A stretch of DNA of 64,000 nucleotides, from positions 186,001 through 250,000 of the forward strand of contig NZ_JABBJF010000006.1 of NCBI RefSeq assembly GCF_014218705.1, written 5' to 3'. The translations under genes were made by a program, and so were the position numbers. Positions 25,541 through 34,169 of the stretch are shown here, in pieces (positions within the stretch are counted from its first letter, which is position 1; each line of letters opens with the position of its first letter). Source of the stretch: Kluyvera sichuanensis. GTDB taxonomy: Bacteria; Pseudomonadota; Gammaproteobacteria; Enterobacterales; Enterobacteriaceae. The notes beneath the pieces are model-generated. The model was given only the letters and a program-made list of their open reading frames with translations, ran no database searches and had not been told where the DNA came from.

Positions 25541-26282
25541 CCTGACGCTCCTTCTTGCCAGACAGACGCAGGCCAATCGTTGCCAGCGTGGCGGCGACGG
25601 AGGCGGCGACAATCACCACAATACTGGTATCGGCATGCCCGGACATCGCAAGGGTAATGACCGCTGCGACGGCGATGCTGAACGACTCCAGCCATTTACG
25701 ACGGCTGGCAAACCACAGCATTAGCACCAGGCCGATAAACATCGATACCAGGCTAAAGCTCAGCCCTTCCATCAGCGCCTGCGGCAGGGCGGAGGCCAGC
25801 CCCGCGCCAATGATGCAGGCGAGGATCCAGTTCAGCCAGGCGGCCACGTTCAGGCCAAACATCCAGGCAAACGACACCTTGTTTTGCGCGCCGCCGCGCT
25901 GCACCGCCACGCCGAAGGTTTCATCGGTCAGCAGCAGGCCGCTGACGATTTTTTGCAGCGTGGTGTGCTCACGGAAATAGACGCTCATCGCCGAACTCAT
26001 CAGCAGATAACGCAGGTTTACCAGCAGCACGCTCAACACCACCGACGCGACTTCCGCGCCCGCTGCCCACAGCGAATAGAAAAGAAACTGTGCCGACCCG
26101 GCGTACAGCAGGCTCGCCAGCAGCGCGGTTTGCAGGGTCGTAAAGCCGGAGAGCGTGCCGATGGCCCCGGCCGCAAAGCCGATGCTCCAGTAGCCGGGAA
26201 TGGTGGGGAAGCAGGCGGCGACCCCCGCGCGAAATTGTGCCCTGGCCTCATGGCGTGACGAGGCGGCGGTGTGAATTAACAT
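25530..26282 (-). CDS. AzlC-family branched-chain amino acid exporter, large subunit
   Basis: A 250-residue membrane protein of the AzlC/YgaZ family. FPTIPGYWSIGFAAGAIG, LLYAGSAQFLFYSLW and VNLRYLLMSSAMSVYF are the conserved segments, and roughly eight hydrophobic stretches are visible. It is cotranscribed with the overlapping azlD-like gene. No regulator gene (for example an Lrp-type one) is adjacent. Promoter sequences probably lie in 26283-26403. Confidence 0.87.
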   Translation of the reverse strand: MLIHTAASSRHEARAQFRAGVAACFPTIPGYWSIGFAAGAIGTLSGFTTLQTALLASLLYAGSAQFLFYSLWAAGAEVASVVLSVLLVNLRYLLMSSAMSVYFREHTTLQKIVSGLLLTDETFGVAVQRGGAQNKVSFAWMFGLNVAAWLNWILACIIGAGLASALPQALMEGLSFSLVSMFIGLVLMLWFASRRKWLESFSIAVAAVITLAMSGHADTSIVVIVAASVAATLATIGLRLSGKKERQDGA

Positions 26283-26403
26283 CCATCTGTCCTGTGGTTT
26301 GCGTTACGGTCTGCGATGTGCGCGGTAGCGCCATCTTTTATAGGTATAAGAAAATGGTCTGTATCAGAACGAACAGCATATTACAGGTTCGACGGCGGGG
26401 GAT

Positions 26404-26430
26404 AAAAAAATCCACGCCGGGCGTGGATTT
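26404..26430 (-). terminator. Intrinsic terminator after the GAPDH gene
   Basis: TCCACGCC and GGCGTGGA form a tight hairpin. On the minus strand it is followed by seven T (the A run 26404-26410), and on the plus strand by TTTTA, so it can stop transcription from both sides. It is almost the same sequence as the terminator at 62866-62893. Confidence 0.8.
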
Positions 26431-26453
26431 TAGTGGGAAGCGAACGTCGAGTA

Positions 26454-27464
26454 TTACGCTTCGCGTTTGGCCATCAGCAGCGCCAGGTCGACCAGGCGGT
26501 TAGAGAAGCCCCATTCGTTGTCGTACCACGCCAGGATTTTGACCATGTTGCCGCCAATCACCAGCGTGGACAGACCGTCGATAATTGAGGAACGCGGGTC
26601 GCCCTGGTAGTCACTCGACACCAGCGGTTCATCGCTGTAGCCCAGAATGCCTTTCAGCGGGCCGCTCGCGGCCGCTTCACGAAACGCGTTGTTCACCTCT
26701 TCGACGGTAACATCTCGTTCAAGTGTTACGGTCAGGTCGACGATGGAGACCACTGGAACCGGCACGCGCAGAGAATAGCCCGTCAGGCGCCCGTCCAGTT
26801 CGGGGATCACTTTACCCAGCGCTTTTGCCGCGCCGCTGGAGTAAGGCACAATCGACAGCGCGGCGGCGCGGGCCCCGCGCAAATCTTTCTCCGGCTGGTC
26901 GTGCAGCGCCTGGCTGTTGGTGTAGGCGTGGGTGGTGTTCATCAAACCATGCTTGATACCGAAGTGTTGATGCAGTACCTGTGCGGCGGGAGCCAGCCCG
27001 TTGGTGGTGCAGCTACCGTTACTCACTACGTAGTGCTTATCCGGCGAGTAGAGGCCGTCGTTCACCCCCATCACGATGGTTAAATCGTCGTTCTTACCGG
27101 GCGCGGAGATAATCACTCGCTTTGCGCCACCGCTGTGGATATGCACCGCCGCTTTGTCACGCTCGGTGAAGAAGCCGGTGGCTTCAATCACAATATCGAC
27201 TTCAGCCTGTCGCCACGGAATGTTCGCCGGGTCGCGTTCGCTGTAGACGGTGATAGGTTTACCTGCCACCACCAGTTGACCTTCGCTGGCGCTGACCTCG
27301 GCGGCAAGGGTGCCGAGCAGGGAGTCATATTTCAGCAGATGCGCCAGCGTTTTGCTGTCCGTCAGATCGTTAATTGCCACAATCTGGATATCCGGGTTGC
27401 CCAGCGCCGCGCGCAGAACGTTACGTCCGATACGGCCAAAACCGTTAATACCGACCTTTACCAT
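26454..27464 (-). CDS. Glyceraldehyde-3-phosphate dehydrogenase, type I (extra paralogue)
   Basis: A 336-residue NAD-dependent GAPDH. The dinucleotide motif GINGFGRIG is at 5-13, the catalytic cysteine is C152 in SNGSCTTN (Gly instead of the usual Ala), the base is H179, and the C-terminal WYDNEWGFSNR is intact. The ATG at 27464 is fixed by AAGGAG 6 bases upstream. Since enterobacteria carry gapA elsewhere, this is probably an accessory GapC-like or stress enzyme. It sits next to a GlxA-type regulator on the same strand, with a 10-bp inverted repeat in between. Phosphorylating activity is predicted, not proven. Confidence 0.9.
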   Translation of the reverse strand: MVKVGINGFGRIGRNVLRAALGNPDIQIVAINDLTDSKTLAHLLKYDSLLGTLAAEVSASEGQLVVAGKPITVYSERDPANIPWRQAEVDIVIEATGFFTERDKAAVHIHSGGAKRVIISAPGKNDDLTIVMGVNDGLYSPDKHYVVSNGSCTTNGLAPAAQVLHQHFGIKHGLMNTTHAYTNSQALHDQPEKDLRGARAAALSIVPYSSGAAKALGKVIPELDGRLTGYSLRVPVPVVSIVDLTVTLERDVTVEEVNNAFREAAASGPLKGILGYSDEPLVSSDYQGDPRSSIIDGLSTLVIGGNMVKILAWYDNEWGFSNRLVDLALLMAKREA

Positions 27465-27514
27465 GATCCACTCCTTATCTGTTGTCTCTGGCGTTACTGT
27501 AGGCCGGCCACCAT

Positions 27515-27551
27515 ATGGCGTAAATGACAAAAAAGGATCACTTTACGCCAT
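27515..27551. promoter_or_regulatory. Inverted repeat upstream of the GAPDH gene, possible operator
   Basis: ATGGCGTAAA (27515-27524) and TTTACGCCAT (27542-27551) form a perfect 10-bp inverted repeat with a 17-base spacer. It ends inside the last codons of the GlxA-type gene and lies 51-87 bases upstream of the GAPDH start. It could be the binding site of that regulator. It has no T run and does not look like a terminator for the upstream gene. Confidence 0.5.
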
Positions 27552-28523
27552 TTTGCGGCAGTGGAAACGCTGGCGGTACTCACCGGGCGTGAGGTGTAGC
27601 TGTTTTTCAAACAGACGGCGTAGGTTAATGCTGCTGCCAAAGCCGGTCTGCTGCGCCACTCTCTCCAGCGTGTCGTTGGTCTGCTCCAGACGCTGTCGGG
27701 CGGCGGCCAGACGCGCTTCAGCGACGTAGCGTGCCGGGGAGGCGCCGGTCTCGCGGGTAAAGACGCGGGTAAAATTACGTGGGCTCATGGCAACCTTTTC
27801 CGCCAGCGTTTCGACGCTGAGGTCGGCGGTCAGGTTGTCGAGCAGCCAGGCGAGCAGGTCGTTGATGGGGCCCAGGCTGCTGGTGCGCTGGAGATTGTAG
27901 CGGCTGAACTGTAGCTGGCTGCCGGGGCGATGGAGATACATCACAAAATCCTGGGCGATATCGCGTGCCAGACTAAAGCCGTAATCCTCTTCCACCAGCG
28001 CCAGCGTCAGGTCGAAGCCGGAGCTCACCCCGCCGGAGGTCCAGATATGCTCGTCCTGAACATAGAGCGGCCCGCCTTCGACGCGCACCTGCGGGTGTTC
28101 CGTCTGGAGGGTTTCCAGCAGCTTCCAGTGGGTGGTGGCCCGTCTGCCGTCGAGCAACCCACTTTGCGCCAACAGCATCGCACCGCCGCAGATTGAGGCA
28201 ATACGGCGGGCGTGCGGGGCAGCAAGGCGCAGCCAGTCCACCACCGCAATGCCTTCCTGTGCGTTCTGGCCTCTGCCGGTGATGATAATGGTGTCGAGGG
28301 GCTCGCGAGGGTCTATCTCGTGCAGACGATGGTCCGCCAGCAGATTGAGGCCAGACTGGCCGTGGATCACCTGATGCGGCTGGGTGGTCGCCAACTGAAC
28401 CTGGTAGCAAGGGGAGGCTGCACCCTCAGGATGCAGGCGGTTGGCCTGCATCAGGATGTCGGCAATACCGGCGGACTCAAACAGCATGCCGCCGTCGGGG
28501 ACGATAATCAGTATTTTCTTCAT
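27543..28523 (-). CDS. GlxA-family regulator: DJ-1/PfpI domain plus AraC helix-turn-helix
   Basis: A 326-residue two-domain protein. Residues 1 to about 190 form a class I glutamine-amidotransferase-like (DJ-1/PfpI) domain with the nucleophile-elbow cysteine C112 (SICGGAML). The C-terminal third is an AraC DNA-binding domain (DLSVETLAEKVAMSPRNFTRVF; LERVAQQTGFGSSINLRRLF). I start it at the ATG at 28523 (MKKILIIVPDGG), with AGGA 4 bases away. It lies directly upstream of the GAPDH gene on the same strand and may control it through the repeat at 27515-27551. The signal it senses is unknown. Confidence 0.87.
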   Translation of the reverse strand: MKKILIIVPDGGMLFESAGIADILMQANRLHPEGAASPCYQVQLATTQPHQVIHGQSGLNLLADHRLHEIDPREPLDTIIITGRGQNAQEGIAVVDWLRLAAPHARRIASICGGAMLLAQSGLLDGRRATTHWKLLETLQTEHPQVRVEGGPLYVQDEHIWTSGGVSSGFDLTLALVEEDYGFSLARDIAQDFVMYLHRPGSQLQFSRYNLQRTSSLGPINDLLAWLLDNLTADLSVETLAEKVAMSPRNFTRVFTRETGASPARYVAEARLAAARQRLEQTNDTLERVAQQTGFGSSINLRRLFEKQLHLTPGEYRQRFHCRKMA

Positions 28524-28604
28524 GTCCTGAAAAGTAATCTTTTTACAGAATAAGTCAACAGGGCGTTCGCTTGCCGAAGTGAACCTTGTCACGCTGAGGG
28601 AAGG

Positions 28605-28982
28605 TTAAAAACAGGCATTCTGAGTGATATTTTTGCCGACCATCACCACCTTTTGGCTGGTGGGATCAACGTTCAGCACCACCGAGCGGATTTGCGGGCA
28701 GACCACTTCCAGGCTCTGTTTGTCACACGTTGTCTGCAGCCATTGATGGTCACCGTTCTCGGTGCTGACAAGATGGCGCTCGGCGTAGGGGCTACACGTA
28801 TACCCGTGCTGGGTGACTGCGGCGCGAGCGGCGTCAAGGCTCATGCCCACGACGTACAGTTCATCCACCTCTTTGGCGTGGGCGCTCTCTGAGACGCGGC
28901 TTAATACGCAACCCGTCAGTAGGCTGGTGATAAAAAACAGCGCGATCGGCGGGAAAAGCGGGCGCAGGTAGCGGTTGGGCAT
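28605..28982 (-). CDS. Small lipoprotein of unknown function
   Basis: A 125-residue protein with a lipoprotein signal: a hydrophobic stretch then LLTGC, giving lipidated C25. The mature part has four more cysteines (TCSP, TTCDK, VVCPQ, NACF), so probably two disulfides, and the order DELYVVGMSLDAARAAVTQHGYTC suggests a compact fold. The residues after the lipid cysteine (VLSR) carry no Asp at +2, so outer-membrane sorting is expected. The ribosome site is weak. I do not recognise a named family, and the neighbours do not suggest a job. Confidence 0.65.
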   Translation of the reverse strand: MPNRYLRPLFPPIALFFITSLLTGCVLSRVSESAHAKEVDELYVVGMSLDAARAAVTQHGYTCSPYAERHLVSTENGDHQWLQTTCDKQSLEVVCPQIRSVVLNVDPTSQKVVMVGKNITQNACF

Positions 28983-29054
28983 CGGTTAACGGTATCGGTT
29001 GCATTGGGTGACTTCATCATTGTTCGTCACGACGGCTTACGCAACCCTTACGCA

Positions 29055-29082
29055 GAAAAATGCCCGCGAGCTAACGCGGGCA
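29055..29082 (-). terminator. Intrinsic terminator of the dhaK-dhaL-dhaM-kinase operon
   Basis: On the minus strand an 8-bp stem TGCCCGCG / CGCGGGCA with a 6-base loop is followed by TTTTTC. It stands 13 bases after the stop of the ATP-type dihydroxyacetone kinase gene. Confidence 0.85.
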
Positions 29083-29095
29083 GCGGGTAGAACGG

Positions 29096-30754
29096 TTAGC
29101 CGCGTGGGCGTTGCGCCAGGGCTTTAAACACCATCGCAATGGCATGGGCGCCGGGGTCCATATTCCCCGCGAGGCTATCGCTGTTGAGGTAGGAAGCGCG
29201 GCCCGCGTTGGCTTTGGTGGCATGGCTGGTGGCGTCGGCTCCCGCCTGTGCGGCGCGGTAGGCGGCATCGAGGTCGCCAGGCTGCTGCGCCAGCGCGTCC
29301 AGCGCCGGTTGCAGGGCATCAATCAGCGTGCGGTCGCCGAGGTCAGCACCGCCGTAAAATTTCATCTGCGCCAGCCCGGCCTGTAGTGCAGCAACCACCG
29401 GTTTGCCTTCGTGGATAGCCTGCCCGGCGGCGGTGAAGAAGATAGACATCAGCACGCCGCTGGAGCCGCCCATTACCACGGTTAACCGTTCGCCAATTAG
29501 CCCACATAGCGTCTCAAGCTGCGCCAGCGGTAGCTGGTGGTCGTGCAGCAGACGGGCAATTTCACGCGCCCCAGCGGCGAAGGTTGAACCGGTATCGCCA
29601 TCGCCCACTTTGGCATCCAGCGCGTTCAGGCAGCCTTCCAGGTCGGACAGCGTGGCGGTGACCGTCTCAATATAGTCCGCCACCTGGGCATCTTCCGACG
29701 GCGTATAGGCCACGCGGGCGCTCTTTATATCGCACGGCAGGGTGGTCTGCGGACGCAGGCGCACCGGCGGCAGCCAGCCAGCGGTTCTCACCTCCGACAG
29801 CAGCGCTTTTTCCACGCTCTCTTCCATCACCATCGCGGTAATCGAAAAGCCTTTCATATCGAGGGCGCTGACCAGCGGAGCAGGGCCAATCAGCCAGTCG
29901 CAGCGTGAAGCCAGCGAGCTGGAGGCCAGTTCACGGGTGAGGATCGCCATCTCGGTCACCGAGCCGCCGCCGAGGTTGTTGAGCATCAGCAGCAGGCGAC
30001 CGGTAGCCGGTAACGCTGCGCTGAGTTTTTCGACCATCAGGTGCACGAGTTCGGCACTGTTTTGTGTGTCCACCACGCTAGCGCCAGGCTCGCCGTGGAT
30101 CCCCATTCCCAGCTCGGCTTTGCCTGGGAAGTGGCGAACGCCATCCTGCGGGTCACCGGGCAGGTGGCAGCTTGCCAGCGCGACGCCGAGGCTGAACACG
30201 CGGGACATCGCCAGATGCGCTTCCCGGGTGACCGTATCCAGGTTGCTGCCGATTTCCGCGAAGTAACCCGCAACCTTATGGACAAGAATCGTGCCCGCAA
30301 TGCCGCGTGGGTGCTTGTTGTCCGGCAGGGAGATATCGTCGCCGACGATGACCATCTCGACTTTGTAGCCCAGACGGCGGGCTTTTTCCGCCGCAAGGCC
30401 GAAGTTTAAGCGGTCACCGGTGTAGTTTTTGACAATCAGCAGGCAGCCCGCGTCGCCGGTCACCGCCTGGATGGCGGTCAGCACGGCATCCACGCTCGGC
30501 GAGGCGAAAAGGTCGCCGCAGACCGCTGCCGTGAGCATCCCTTTGCCGACAAAGCCTGCGTGCGCCGGTTCGTGACCCGCACCACCGCCGGAAATCACCG
30601 CTACCCGGGATTTAACCAGATCGCGACGGACCACAATACGAATCGCCGGATCGGTTTCCAGACGGGCAAGGTTATTCCACGGGCTTGCGATGATCGCCCC
30701 TTCAATAGCGTCATTCACGAGGTTTTCGCGTTGATTGTAGAAAAATTGCGACAT
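29096..30754 (-). CDS. dhaK: ATP-dependent dihydroxyacetone kinase (fused DhaK-DhaL form)
   Basis: A 552-residue kinase of the Citrobacter freundii type that phosphorylates dihydroxyacetone with ATP. The K domain (1 to about 335) has GGGAGHEP at 57-63, D114 in NYTGD and H220 in GIHGEPG, the histidine that binds the substrate covalently. The L domain (about 350-552) has the Mg-ATP aspartates in DAKVGDGDTGS. I take the ATG at 30754 (MSQFFYNQ), with AGGAA upstream; this gives exactly the C. freundii length. It is the last gene of an operon that already encodes the PTS-type kinase, so both enzymes act on the same pool in glycerol fermentation. Confidence 0.93.
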   Translation of the reverse strand: MSQFFYNQRENLVNDAIEGAIIASPWNNLARLETDPAIRIVVRRDLVKSRVAVISGGGAGHEPAHAGFVGKGMLTAAVCGDLFASPSVDAVLTAIQAVTGDAGCLLIVKNYTGDRLNFGLAAEKARRLGYKVEMVIVGDDISLPDNKHPRGIAGTILVHKVAGYFAEIGSNLDTVTREAHLAMSRVFSLGVALASCHLPGDPQDGVRHFPGKAELGMGIHGEPGASVVDTQNSAELVHLMVEKLSAALPATGRLLLMLNNLGGGSVTEMAILTRELASSSLASRCDWLIGPAPLVSALDMKGFSITAMVMEESVEKALLSEVRTAGWLPPVRLRPQTTLPCDIKSARVAYTPSEDAQVADYIETVTATLSDLEGCLNALDAKVGDGDTGSTFAAGAREIARLLHDHQLPLAQLETLCGLIGERLTVVMGGSSGVLMSIFFTAAGQAIHEGKPVVAALQAGLAQMKFYGGADLGDRTLIDALQPALDALAQQPGDLDAAYRAAQAGADATSHATKANAGRASYLNSDSLAGNMDPGAHAIAMVFKALAQRPRG

Positions 30755-30779
30755 AACAGATTCCTGAGCTTTGGGTGTG

Positions 30780-30810
30780 ACACCCCTGCATGGCGAACCG
30801 TGCAGGGTGT
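30780..30810 (-). other. Intercistronic hairpin between dhaM and the ATP-type kinase
   Basis: CCCTGCA and TGCAGGG form a 7-bp stem, extended by ACA/TGT past one unpaired base, with a 10-base loop. No T run follows, so it is more likely an mRNA-processing or stability hairpin that sets unequal expression of the two kinase types than a full terminator. Confidence 0.5.
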
Positions 30811-30833
30811 GTCCGGGAGTGAACAAATGGGTA

Positions 30834-32243
30834 TTAGGGTTGGGTTAGCGTGAGCTTGTCGCCGTTTTGCCGCCCGGCAAAGGCATCACCGAGCTGGCAG
30901 CGCCAGGGAATCCCCGCCGCTTGGGCAATGATGGCGCCGTGGGCCAGCGGGCTGCCGTCGCGCAGGCAAATGGCGGCGGTTTTCGTCGCATCCAGCTGCA
31001 GAACGACCGACGGAAACAGGTTATCGGCGATGAGTATCGTGCGCTGCGACAGCTGAGGCGCGCTGTCAACGGCTCCCGCAAGGTGTCCCAGCGTACGGTG
31101 CAGAATATCCTCAATATCGATATAGCGTGCCTGAAGGTAGGCATCGTCCAGCGACCGGTACTGCTGGCTGAGGGCGCTCATCACCTGCGACCAGGCCCAT
31201 TCGGCGCAGCAGTTCTGCTGCTGCAGTTCTTCAAGGACGCTGTTCAGCAGCTCCGGGTCATCAAGCAGGGTATGCTGACCGAAGAAAATGGCGGCAATCT
31301 CCTCCGAGTACTTGTCGGCTGCCAGCGCGGCGAGCGCCAGCAGATCGTCCAGCGTATGGCTGACCGCCATTTTCAGACGCCGAAACTCGGCATCCGGACT
31401 TTCGGCGGGTTCACGTTCGAGCGGAAACACGGTGGGCTGATAGTGCAGCACCACGCCGCTGACGGTGCCATGAAGCGCTGGGGCGTTCACCGTCGGGGCG
31501 CTAACGACCTGGCGCTCGCCAAAATGGTCGTCTGCCAGCGCCTGAAATGCCGCCAGCGCTTCTGCGGCTTCCGGGCCTTTGGCAATCAGGCGGATGCGGT
31601 CATTACAGCGCACCTTCAGTAGAGCTATCTGATTGAGGCTATCGGGCTTGACGCACTTGCCGTCTTTTTCCAGCAGCAGCTCGGCATTAAACCCGGCGAG
31701 CCCTTCAACCAGACGGGCGGCGGGGCGCACGTGCAGGCCGTGAGGATTGGCTATTTCGACGGTCACCGACTGCGCGTCGTCAGACTCGTCGGTTTGCAGC
31801 GCTGACGGGTCGTGATATTCCTCCTGCGCCGGAAAACCGAGCTGGACGCGTTTGGCCTGCAGGGCGCACTGGGCGTCGGCAATCACCTTTTCGATGCCAG
31901 CACCGCTGGCGGCGCTCACCGTGGCGGCCAGCGCCCCTTCCACTAACGGCGCCGGGCACAAATGCACCTTCGCGGCAATCTCCGGGTCCAGCAGGTCGAG
32001 CGCGGTTTCCGCGCTCAGCAGCGCGCTGCCAATATCCATCAGCACCAGAATATCGTCGGTGTCGGCGACCGAGATGATGGCCTCCATCACCTTGATAGGG
32101 TCGGTGCCAATCGGGCTATCGGGGTCGTCAATACCGGCGGCGATGGCGAGCTGGCAGCCATCTCCCCTTAACATCTGTCGGGCGAGCTCCCCGACCCCCT
32201 GGCCCAGTTGGGCGCTGTGAGACACAATGACCAGATTTACCAT
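30834..32243 (-). CDS. dhaM: PTS-dependent dihydroxyacetone kinase, phosphoryl donor subunit DhaM
   Basis: A 469-residue three-domain protein that passes phosphate from the PTS to DhaL-bound ADP. The EIIA(Man)-like domain (1 to about 135) has active H9 (VSHS). The HPr-like domain (about 157-245) has H171 in NPHGLHVRPA. The truncated enzyme I-like domain has H435 in SPLAHGAII. All three phospho-histidines are present. It follows dhaL by 19 bp. The arrangement dhaK-dhaL-dhaM equals that of E. coli. Confidence 0.94.
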   Translation of the reverse strand: MVNLVIVSHSAQLGQGVGELARQMLRGDGCQLAIAAGIDDPDSPIGTDPIKVMEAIISVADTDDILVLMDIGSALLSAETALDLLDPEIAAKVHLCPAPLVEGALAATVSAASGAGIEKVIADAQCALQAKRVQLGFPAQEEYHDPSALQTDESDDAQSVTVEIANPHGLHVRPAARLVEGLAGFNAELLLEKDGKCVKPDSLNQIALLKVRCNDRIRLIAKGPEAAEALAAFQALADDHFGERQVVSAPTVNAPALHGTVSGVVLHYQPTVFPLEREPAESPDAEFRRLKMAVSHTLDDLLALAALAADKYSEEIAAIFFGQHTLLDDPELLNSVLEELQQQNCCAEWAWSQVMSALSQQYRSLDDAYLQARYIDIEDILHRTLGHLAGAVDSAPQLSQRTILIADNLFPSVVLQLDATKTAAICLRDGSPLAHGAIIAQAAGIPWRCQLGDAFAGRQNGDKLTLTQP

Positions 32244-32262
32244 CGCCTTATCCTTTCTCTAC

Positions 32263-32895
32263 TTATGCGTTAGCCGCAGCGGCCAGCATTTGCACCATAA
32301 ACAGGGCGGAAGTGGCCCCCGGATCCTGATGGCCGATGCTGCGTTCACCGAGATAGCTGGCGCGGCCTTTGCGTGCCTGCATGGTGATGGTCGCCTGGAC
32401 CGCCTGCTGAGCGACCTCGCAGGCGGCGTCCAGCGCGGCGGTGATTGACAGATTCTGTTCGCAGGAGCGGTGCAGGGAGTCGGCTACCGGTAGCCAGACG
32501 TCGCACATGGTTTTATCACCGCGTTCGGCCTTGCCGCGGCTGACGACGCCGTCGGTGCCTTCGCGGATCATCAGGTAAAGCTCTTCCAGTGAGAGGTTCT
32601 GGCGCGCCTGGGTCACCTGGGCGGCGCGGATAAAGAAGGTGCCAAACAGCGGGCCGCTGGCGCCGCCGACGTTAGAGAGCAGCACCATGCCGGTATTTTT
32701 CAAAATAAAGCCAATGTCTTTGTCGGCAATCGACGGCAGCTTTTCCACCACTTTGCTGAAGCCGCGGTGCATATTGAGGCCGTGGTCGGCGTCGCCGATT
32801 TCGCGGTCGAGCCCGGTGAGAAAATCACACTGGCTGGTAAAGGTTTCGCCGCAGCGGTACAGCCAGTCGACAATCGTATCTCTGTTCAGTGACAT
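32263..32895 (-). CDS. dhaL: PTS-dependent dihydroxyacetone kinase, ADP-binding subunit DhaL
   Basis: A 210-residue subunit, equal in length to E. coli DhaL. The three aspartates that hold the two Mg ions of bound ADP are D30, D35 and D37 in LDREIGDADHG. The start at 32895 follows AAGGAGAT. DhaL stably binds ADP as a cofactor, receives phosphate from DhaM and gives it to dihydroxyacetone on DhaK. In E. coli, DhaL also activates DhaR while DhaK inhibits it; the same loop is likely here as dhaR is linked. Confidence 0.94.
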   Translation of the reverse strand: MSLNRDTIVDWLYRCGETFTSQCDFLTGLDREIGDADHGLNMHRGFSKVVEKLPSIADKDIGFILKNTGMVLLSNVGGASGPLFGTFFIRAAQVTQARQNLSLEELYLMIREGTDGVVSRGKAERGDKTMCDVWLPVADSLHRSCEQNLSITAALDAACEVAQQAVQATITMQARKGRASYLGERSIGHQDPGATSALFMVQMLAAAANA

Positions 32896-32906
32896 TGCAG
32901 ATCTCC

Positions 32907-33977
32907 TTAGTGACCCCAGTTGAGGGCAGGGGTGTGAACCGGGGCATCCCACAGGGCGAGGGTATCCGCATCCACGTTGAGCAGGGTGATGGAAAAACCG
33001 GTCATATCGAGGGAGGTACACCAGGAACCAACCAGTGAACGTTCAATGGCAATACCCGCGTCGGTGCACAGTGTTTCCAGGCGGTTATAGACGCCATACA
33101 GCTCGGAAAGCGGCGTCGCGCCGAGGTTGTTGACCAGCGCAATCACGCGGTCGCCTTTCTGCAACGCCCGTTTGGACTGCGTCACTTCCTGCCAGCAGCC
33201 TTTGATCGGATCCCACTGGCGCAGAGTTCGGCTGTACTGACCGTTTTCCAGCAGGGTAGCGAACATGGCGTCGACAGTGTCGTCCAGCGAGGTGAACGGG
33301 CGGCGGTCAATGCCGGGTTCCCCGTGGATGCCCACGCCAAATTCCATTTCGTTATCGTTGAGTTCAAACGACGGTTTGCCCGCGGCTGGAACGGTGCAGG
33401 CACCCAGCGCGATGCCAATGGAGTGGCCCTGGTTATTGAGCTGACGACCCAGACGGGCGCAGGCTTCGAGGCTATCGCCGCGTTCGGCGGCCGCACCCAT
33501 CAGCTTTTCAATCAGCACGGTATTGGCCACGCCGCGTCGACCGGCGGTGTAGAGGCTATCTTTTACCGCCACGTCGTCATCGATCACCACGGTGGTGACC
33601 TTAATGCCGCTTTCGTGCAGCAGCTCGGTGGCGGTTTCAAAGTTCAGCACATCGCCGGTGTAATTTTTAATAATCAGCACCACCCCTTCGCCGCCGTCGA
33701 CGTGCATTGCGCATTCGAAGATTTTATCCGGCGTCGGTGAGGTGAAAATCTCCCCCGGACAGGCACCGCTCAGCATCCCGCTGCCGATAAAGCCGCAGTG
33801 CATAGGTTCGTGACCGCTACCGCCGCCGGAGAGCAGGGCAACCTTGCCCGCGACTGGGGCATCAGCACGGGTGAGATAAACCGGATCCTGATACAGCTTC
33901 AGCTCCGGGTGCGCTTTAACCAATCCTGCCAGCTGTTCTGCCAGGACATCTTCCACACGGTTAATCAGTTTTTTCAT
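32907..33977 (-). CDS. dhaK: PTS-dependent dihydroxyacetone kinase, substrate-binding subunit DhaK
   Basis: A 356-residue protein, the exact E. coli DhaK length. The substrate-site residues fall at the same numbers: H56 (GGSGHEP), D109 (NYTGD) and H218 (GIHGEPG), where H218 forms the hemiaminal with dihydroxyacetone. The start at 33977 has GGAG 9 bases upstream; longer in-frame starts lie in the regulatory region. First gene of the operon. A pair of DhaR-like operators stands 147-192 bases upstream. Both this gene and the ATP-type kinase are called dhaK in the literature. Confidence 0.94.
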   Translation of the reverse strand: MKKLINRVEDVLAEQLAGLVKAHPELKLYQDPVYLTRADAPVAGKVALLSGGGSGHEPMHCGFIGSGMLSGACPGEIFTSPTPDKIFECAMHVDGGEGVVLIIKNYTGDVLNFETATELLHESGIKVTTVVIDDDVAVKDSLYTAGRRGVANTVLIEKLMGAAAERGDSLEACARLGRQLNNQGHSIGIALGACTVPAAGKPSFELNDNEMEFGVGIHGEPGIDRRPFTSLDDTVDAMFATLLENGQYSRTLRQWDPIKGCWQEVTQSKRALQKGDRVIALVNNLGATPLSELYGVYNRLETLCTDAGIAIERSLVGSWCTSLDMTGFSITLLNVDADTLALWDAPVHTPALNWGH

Positions 33978-34123
33978 TATGTGTACTCCGCTGGATATTT
34001 TGTGGGCCGCTCGTCGAGCGACTCCCCTGTAGGGTTCCGGCTGCGGTAGCGTGAACGCCGATACCGTGGCCGATGAGTGAATTCTCGCCTGGTGGGAAAA
34101 AAAGAAAATCCCCGTCGCCGTTG

Positions 34124-34169
34124 GTTTCATCCCGGAACGAAATTTGCCGGAAACGTTCCATAATGAAAC
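34124..34169. promoter_or_regulatory. DhaR-like operator pair upstream of the dhaK operon
   Basis: Two 15-bp inverted repeats: GTTTC-ATCCC-GGAAC (34124-34138) and GTTCC-ATAAT-GAAAC (34155-34169), centres 31 bp apart, that is three helical turns on the same face. They lie in the 598-base gap between the divergent dhaK operon and dhaD, nearer dhaK. Matching pairs occur before dhaD and dhaB, so the shared regulator is most likely DhaR. No -24/-12 (sigma-54) promoter is visible downstream. Confidence 0.7.
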
